The notes under the pieces were generated by a model. It did no database searches. It had not been told where the DNA came from and saw only the letters and a program-made list of their open reading frames with translations. DNA of 64,000 bases from G963691885 sp963691885 (GTDB lineage Bacteria; Pseudomonadota; Alphaproteobacteria; UBA8366; Aestuariispiraceae), in assembly GCA_963691885.1 (NCBI GenBank), contig OY829843.1, forward strand, positions 3,596,001 through 3,660,000, in the 5' to 3' direction. The position numbers and the translations under genes were made by a program. This document shows, in pieces, positions 59,684 through 64,000 of this stretch (its first letter is position 1; each line of letters begins with the position of its first letter).

Positions 59684-59865
59684 GCGAGATTTGTCCTCTT
59701 TGCTTTAGAACCGGAGATACCGTTCGTCCGAAGTTGGTGCTGATCACACCATAAGTAAAAACGATCACAATGATAGAAACAATAGATTTCTCTTTCATTT
59801 CAGGATGCGCGATAAAGGGTTATGCCCAGTCATAATCGGGTTTCGACATTTGGAGGAAAGCGGTC

Positions 59866-60303
59866 ATGAACAGTCTTGTTATCAGTGAAACGATTGTGCG
59901 GGAAGATGGGCGTGCAGCCCCGTCATCCCTGCGTTTGATCATGCTGCGAAGCCTTGGTGTAACCATGCTGGCGATTGGGGGGCTTGGTATGGTCTTGCCC
60001 GTTCTGCCAACGACGGTTTTCTGGATCCTGGCGACGGCCTGTTTCGCGAAAAGCAGCCCTGCACTCTATGCGAAGGTCCGCTCCCATCCCCGTTTTGGAA
60101 GGACCATTTCAGACTTCCTCGACCATGGCGTCATCACGCGACCGTCTAAAATGGCAGCCTTTATCGGCATGGCCATCGGCGCTGGATTGCTCATGATATC
60201 CCAAGCGCCTCTGTTTGTGGTTCTGGGCGGTCTGGCAGTGATTGTGGCAAGCGCTGTTTATGTGGGCTTACGTCCGGAGGTTCTGACCGTAAAACCTGCC
60301 TGA
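59866..60303 (+). CDS. YbaN-like DUF454 small membrane protein
   Basis: A 145-residue inner-membrane protein of the DUF454/YbaN family: hydrophobic segments RSLGVTMLAIGGLGMVLPVL, LPTTVFWILATACFAKSSPA (the family PTTPF-like motif), and a C-terminal pair of helices. GGAGGAAAG ribosome-binding site. Function unknown; in some bacteria such genes adjoin haem or redox stress genes. Divergent from oxyR. Confidence 0.88.
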   Translation: MNSLVISETIVREDGRAAPSSLRLIMLRSLGVTMLAIGGLGMVLPVLPTTVFWILATACFAKSSPALYAKVRSHPRFGRTISDFLDHGVITRPSKMAAFIGMAIGAGLLMISQAPLFVVLGGLAVIVASAVYVGLRPEVLTVKPA

Positions 60304-60570
60304 CAGAGTTCGCCTGCCTGTTTTTTGTGCACTCTGCCGTTGTTTGGACAATTCGTGGACAGATGCGTGCAAACTGCAGGCCAGTGTCGCGTAAACAAAT
60401 CAAACAAAATCAATATGCTGCAATCATATTTCTCTCCCGGATTGTCTGGCATGGCAGTTGCTGTACCCTGAACTGATCTGGTACGTCCGCAAGGTTCTGA
60501 CGTATCGCGTGTTTCGAGATGAGGGCGACCTTTATTGGGTCCCTCATATTTCTTCGGGAGAATGAGAAAA

Positions 60571-61590
60571 ATGAAGATTGGACCCGTATTGCGCACTGCG
60601 TTGACAGCATCTGCAGTGTTTCTCGCCGGTCTTGGGGGTGCATCCGCACAGACAGCGGTGAAGTTTGCGTTGGATTGGAAATTTGAGGGCCCCTCTGCCC
60701 CCTATTTCGTTGCCATCGATAATGGCTACTACAGCGACGCCGGGCTGGATGTCACAATCGACAGTGGTCCTGGATCTGTACAGGGTATAGCCCGGATCGC
60801 GGCTGGAACCTATCCGATCGGCTTTATGGACATCAATTCGCTGGCCAAATTCCTGGATCAAAACCCGGGCTCGCCGGTGACAGCCATTATGATGGTTTAC
60901 AACAAACCGCCCTTTGCAATCATTTCGACCGCTGAGAAAGGTGTTGTCGCCCCGAAAGATCTGGAAGGACGGATTTTGGGTGCACCTGCCCCTGATGGCG
61001 CCTATGCCCAGTGGAACGCTTTCGTTGCTGCCAATGGGATCGATGCATCAACAGTGACCATCGAGAATGTCGGTTTCCCCGTGCGTGAGCCGATGTTGGC
61101 CAAGGGCGATGTTGACGCGATCACGGGTTTTTCTTTCTCATCCTATTTCAACCTGATCCGGAACGGCATCGCGCCGGATGATGTGAAGATCATGATGATG
61201 GCCGATTATGGTCTGGAGCTTTATGGCAACGCGATCATGGTAAACACAGATTACGCTAAGGCTAACCCGGACGTTGTTAAGGCTTTTGTTGCAGCCACAA
61301 TCAAAGGCGTTCAGGCGACTGTAAAGGATCCTGAAACCGCCATTAAATCGGTTATGGCGCGCAACGAGATTGCTGACGAGAGTCTGGAACTTCAGCGCCT
61401 GAAAATGGCACTGCGGGATAACGTTATGACGCCTTATGTCATGGAAAATGGTTTTGGTGACGTGGATCAGAACCGGTTGGCAAAATCACTTGTCCAGATC
61501 GGCCAAACCTACGACTTTAAGGCAGCGCCGGACGCAGCGGATATTTTCGACAGCTCCTTCCTTCCACCTGCAGCAGACCGCAAACTGTAA
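60571..61590 (+). CDS. NMT1/TauA-like ABC transporter substrate-binding protein
   Basis: A 339-residue periplasmic protein with signal peptide (LRTALTASAVFLAGLGGASA) and an SsuA/THI5-like domain (KFALDWKFEGPSAPYFVAID). It differs clearly from the binding protein at 39121 but belongs to the same family. ATG 60571 fits the signal peptide, with GGGAG upstream. First gene of an ABC operon that continues into a xanthine-dehydrogenase-like gene; a purine or other N-heterocycle ligand is inferred. A terminator-like hairpin follows. Confidence 0.88.
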   Translation: MKIGPVLRTALTASAVFLAGLGGASAQTAVKFALDWKFEGPSAPYFVAIDNGYYSDAGLDVTIDSGPGSVQGIARIAAGTYPIGFMDINSLAKFLDQNPGSPVTAIMMVYNKPPFAIISTAEKGVVAPKDLEGRILGAPAPDGAYAQWNAFVAANGIDASTVTIENVGFPVREPMLAKGDVDAITGFSFSSYFNLIRNGIAPDDVKIMMMADYGLELYGNAIMVNTDYAKANPDVVKAFVAATIKGVQATVKDPETAIKSVMARNEIADESLELQRLKMALRDNVMTPYVMENGFGDVDQNRLAKSLVQIGQTYDFKAAPDAADIFDSSFLPPAADRKL

Positions 61591-61619
61591 GGGTCTAGAC
61601 AGGGGAGCGTCTCAAATCT

Positions 61620-61658
61620 GAGAGGCCGGGATCGCTATAAGGGTCCCGGTCTCTTTTT
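61620..61658 (+). terminator. Terminator or attenuator between binding-protein and ATPase genes
   Basis: GAGA-CCGGGA pairs with TCCCGG-TCTC (two-base bulge) across a 12-base loop, followed by TTTTT. Lying inside an ABC operon, it likely lowers transcription of the ATPase and permease relative to the binding protein. Confidence 0.75.
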
Positions 61659-61671
61659 CGTGTGAGGGAAA

Positions 61672-62451
61672 ATGGTAATTCTGGATGATGTGACATTGAC
61701 CTATCGGGGGGCGTCCGAGGATGTCACAGCGCTTAAAGGGGCCTCGATCAGTGTTGAGAAGGGTGAGTTCGTGGCTGTCGTCGGACCGTCGGGCTGCGGG
61801 AAATCAACCCTGATGAAATTGACGACCGGATTGGTGAAGCCGACCGAGGGGGCGGTCCTGGTTGACGGGTCGCCGGTGGACGGCCCTGTCAAAATGGCGG
61901 GGATGGCTTTTCAGAATCCCAATCTGCTGCCCTGGCGCACAGTGTTGGACAATGTCCTGCTACCGCTCGAAATTGTAGAGCCGCACCGCCAGCGGTTTCG
62001 GTCGCAAAAATCCAAATATACGGAGCAGGCGGAAGCTTTGCTCGAAACTGTCGGCTTGAAAGGATTTGGCAGCAAATTTCCCTGGGAACTTTCGGGCGGT
62101 ATGCAACAGCGCGCCTCGCTTTGTCGGGCGTTGATCCATGAACCGGCACTGTTGATGCTGGATGAGCCTTTTGCGGCGCTCGACGCCTTTACCCGGGAGG
62201 AATTGTGGTGTGTGCTGCGTGACCTTTGGCAGCGGATTGGCTTCACCGTTATTCTGGTGACACACGACCTGCGGGAGGCGGCCTTTCTGGCGGATACCGT
62301 TCATGTCATGAGCGCACGCCCGGGCCATATTGTAACCAGCCGCAACGTTGACCTGCCCAGACCACGTGATCTGGATGTGTGTTACACGCCTGAATTCACC
62401 GATCTGGTGCACGAATTGCGCGGCAATATTGCAGAAATGCGGAAAATGTAG
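61672..62451 (+). CDS. ABC transporter ATPase, nitrate/taurine-type
   Basis: A 259-residue ATPase with Walker A GPSGCGKST, signature LSGGMQQRASLCRAL, Walker B LLMLDEPFAALD and VTHDLREA, complete. It belongs to the TauB/SsuB group and should drive the permease encoded next (9-base gap). Start ATG 61672 after a weak GAGGGAAA. Confidence 0.93.
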   Translation: MVILDDVTLTYRGASEDVTALKGASISVEKGEFVAVVGPSGCGKSTLMKLTTGLVKPTEGAVLVDGSPVDGPVKMAGMAFQNPNLLPWRTVLDNVLLPLEIVEPHRQRFRSQKSKYTEQAEALLETVGLKGFGSKFPWELSGGMQQRASLCRALIHEPALLMLDEPFAALDAFTREELWCVLRDLWQRIGFTVILVTHDLREAAFLADTVHVMSARPGHIVTSRNVDLPRPRDLDVCYTPEFTDLVHELRGNIAEMRKM

Positions 62452-62460
62452 GGGCTGAAG

Positions 62461-63225
62461 ATGACGACAACATCTGAAAAACTGGCCCCTGTCGGCTTTA
62501 CACTTGGTCTATTCGTGCTCTGGGAACTGATTTGTCAGATCTTTGATGTAAGCCCGATTGTCCTGCCCGCACCCAGCGCGATTTTCGCCGCCATGGTGCA
62601 GCACTGGTCGCCAGTGATGAAACATTCCGTGGTGACCCTTTGGACGACACTGGCCGGTTTCGCCATTGCCGTGGTGTTTGGCGTGGTGCTTGGCGTCATG
62701 CTGGGCTGGTCCAAGGCGATTTATCGCGGACTCTATCCTGTGATGGTCGGGTTCAACTCAATCCCGAAAGTGGCCGTTGTGCCCATTCTGGTGATCTGGT
62801 TCGGTATTGGTGAGATCCCCGCTGTAATCACGGCATTTTTGATTTCGTTTTTTCCGATTGTTGTGAATGTCGCCACCGGCCTGGCCACAACCGAGCCGGA
62901 GTTGGAGGATGTGTTGCGGGCTTTGGGTGCCAAAAAACTGGACATCATGCTGAAGGTGGGGATCCCGCGCGCCCAACCCTATTTCTTTGGGTCGCTTAAG
63001 GTCGCCATCACGCTCGCCTTTGTCGGTTCGGTCGTGTCTGAAACCGTGGCCGCCAATGCGGGGCTTGGCTATCTCATGGCGTTGGCAGGGTCGAACTTTC
63101 AAATGGACCTCGTCTTTGCAGGGCTTGTAGTTCTCGCCGTCGAGGGGATTGCGATGTATGCTTTGTTTGCTTACATCGAAGGGCGTACAACAAAATGGGC
63201 GTTCCGGTCTTCAATGGGCGGATAA
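62461..63225 (+). CDS. ABC transporter permease, nitrate/taurine-type
   Basis: A 254-residue permease with six hydrophobic helices and the coupling loop RALGAKKLDIMLKVGIPRAQ, typical of SsuC/TauC. It completes the import system with the two preceding genes; the next gene (42 bases on) is xanthine-dehydrogenase-like, suggesting that the imported ligand is then oxidised. Confidence 0.92.
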   Translation: MTTTSEKLAPVGFTLGLFVLWELICQIFDVSPIVLPAPSAIFAAMVQHWSPVMKHSVVTLWTTLAGFAIAVVFGVVLGVMLGWSKAIYRGLYPVMVGFNSIPKVAVVPILVIWFGIGEIPAVITAFLISFFPIVVNVATGLATTEPELEDVLRALGAKKLDIMLKVGIPRAQPYFFGSLKVAITLAFVGSVVSETVAANAGLGYLMALAGSNFQMDLVFAGLVVLAVEGIAMYALFAYIEGRTTKWAFRSSMGG

Positions 63226-63267
63226 GGCTGATTTTGAAACGCTTGTGATTGGTTCCAAGGGGGTTTG

Positions 63268-64000
63268 ATGACAAATGCCCGTTTTCTTCTGAACGGAAAT
63301 CTGGTCGATGTCGGGGATATCCACCCCACGACAACGGTTCTGGATTTCGTCCGATTAGAGACGCAATTGACCGGCACCAAGGAAGGCTGTGCAGAAGGTG
63401 ACTGTGGTGCCTGCACCGTGATGGTCAGCGATCTGGGCGATGACGGCAGTACCTTAACGCATCGGGCGGTAAATTCTTGTTTGATGACTATTGGTCAGGC
63501 CGATGGCCGTGCCATTACGACCGTTGAAGGCGTCGGTGGACCCGATGGCGAACTGCATCCCGTGCAACAGGCCATGGTGGATGGTGACGGGACACAATGC
63601 GGATATTGTACGCCGGGATTTGTGATGGCGATGGTCGCCTTTGAAAAAGGTGGCGAAGCACCGGAAGAAGAAACAATTCATGACATGTTGGCCGGCAACC
63701 TGTGCCGCTGTACAGGCTATCGACCCATTGTGGAGGCATGCCAGAACGCGCTCGAAGCATCGGAAGACATGAAGGAAGTTTCAGATGATGACCGCCTTTC
63801 TGCCGCACTCGAAAAACTCTCGCCAAGTGTTGAGATGGTTGGCGACGAGCAACACTTCTTTGCACCGCAAGAGACGGCAGGCCTCGCAAAACTGCTGGCG
63901 GATTATCCGGATGCGTGGATCCTTTCCGGCGGTACGGACATCGGGTTGCGGTTTTCAAAGGGGAGAGAGAAACCGCCTCATGTAATCTCCCTTTCCCGTA
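63268..64000 (+). CDS. xdhA: Xanthine dehydrogenase small subunit, N-terminal part, cut by the window edge
   Basis: The first 244 codons of an XdhA-type protein; the gene runs off the right edge. ATG 63268 has CCAAGGGGG upstream. Two [2Fe-2S] domains are complete: the ferredoxin-like CAEGDCGACTV and the helical GTQCGYCTPGFVM with NLCRCTGYRP. From about residue 200 the FAD-binding domain starts (LSGGTDIGLRFSK). It should pass electrons from a molybdopterin subunit, presumably encoded downstream, to FAD and NAD. Role: oxidation of hypoxanthine/xanthine or a related heterocycle delivered by the preceding ABC transporter. Confidence 0.9.
   Translation, partial: MTNARFLLNGNLVDVGDIHPTTTVLDFVRLETQLTGTKEGCAEGDCGACTVMVSDLGDDGSTLTHRAVNSCLMTIGQADGRAITTVEGVGGPDGELHPVQQAMVDGDGTQCGYCTPGFVMAMVAFEKGGEAPEEETIHDMLAGNLCRCTGYRPIVEACQNALEASEDMKEVSDDDRLSAALEKLSPSVEMVGDEQHFFAPQETAGLAKLLADYPDAWILSGGTDIGLRFSKGREKPPHVISLSR

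Noticed and set aside
59684..59865. ATAG-like tetramers (GATAGAAACAATAGA) upstream of oxyR, considered as an OxyR operator
   Set aside because: The spacing does not match the ATAG-N7-CTAT pattern on either strand; random AT-rich sequence explains it.
60295..60320. Direct repeat CCTGCCTG after the DUF454 gene
   Set aside because: Eight bases in a short stretch with no stem or T-run that would make a terminator; too short to call a repeat element.
1..64000. tRNA, rRNA, CRISPR arrays, prophage or plasmid origin
   Set aside because: The intergenic gaps (all under 300 bases apart from the IS) show no cloverleaf-like sequence, no spaced direct repeats and no phage or replication genes.

Overview
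The window looks like the chromosome of a heterotrophic, probably marine, alphaproteobacterium. The evidence is moderately high GC, tight same-strand operons with 4-base start/stop overlaps, many LysR-divergent catabolic clusters, catabolism of the osmolytes carnitine and (by inference) DMSP, an OxyR with the classical Cys199/Cys208 pair, a TamA-TamB pair and an RTX-type type I secretion locus. The genus cannot be fixed from this sequence. I saw no tRNA, rRNA, CRISPR array or phage genes; one IS630-type insertion sequence is present.

Layout. (1) 1-4969, minus-strand carnitine operon: CoA ligase (cut by the left edge), acyl-CoA dehydrogenase, carnitine dehydrogenase fused to a thioesterase, and a beta-keto acid cleavage enzyme, with a divergent GlxA/CdhR-type AraC regulator. 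(2) 4985-9281: GNAT acetyltransferase, 14-TM DHA2 exporter, AbrB-type membrane protein and an isopropylmalate-dehydrogenase-like enzyme. (3) 9342-18474: a two-domain class III CoA transferase of DddD type, a GMC oxidoreductase (DddA-like), an MmsA-type dehydrogenase (DddC-like) and a divergent LysR regulator, then an omega-aminotransferase and an SDR. I read this as DMSP/3-hydroxypropionate/malonate-semialdehyde catabolism. (4) 18555-21084: an ornithine-cyclodeaminase homologue translationally coupled to an aromatic-amino-acid-lyase homologue that lacks the serine needed for the MIO cofactor. (5) 21268-30558: orphan periplasmic binding protein, fatty acid desaturase, TolC-like protein, a FecR/RTX/DUF4114 secreted protein, and one 999-residue polypeptide joining an ABC half-transporter with a degenerate ATPase domain to an HlyD adaptor. 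(6) 30595-36549: KDGal kinase and KDPGal aldolase, then a LysR-divergent redox operon (GST, PNPOx-FNR-ferredoxin fusion, PNPOx-like protein).

(7) 36655-38500: an unrecognised gene and the IS630 element with a frameshifted transposase, inverted repeats and TA flanks. (8) 38524-47501: a compact ten-gene catabolic island: a divergent Rid-family protein, an NMT1-type ABC transporter, a cytosine-deaminase-like amidohydrolase, an FAD oxidase-type enzyme, two flavodoxin-like NAD(P)H oxidoreductases, a 2-oxoglutarate/Fe(II) oxygenase and a creatininase-family hydrolase. Together these suggest import and stepwise opening of a nitrogen heterocycle whose identity I cannot name; it is the best candidate here for an undescribed pathway. 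(9) 47531-52144: DsbA-like protein, a small two-cysteine exported protein, and an IlvD/Edd dehydratase-AtuA-AtuA-like operon. (10) 52425-60303: TamA, TamB, OxyR and a DUF454 protein. (11) 60571-64000: a second NMT1-type ABC transporter leading into a xanthine-dehydrogenase small subunit cut by the right edge.

The overall theme is scavenging of small organic solutes (quaternary amines, probably sulfonium compounds, sugar acids, N-heterocycles), with an envelope and secretion block between the catabolic islands.
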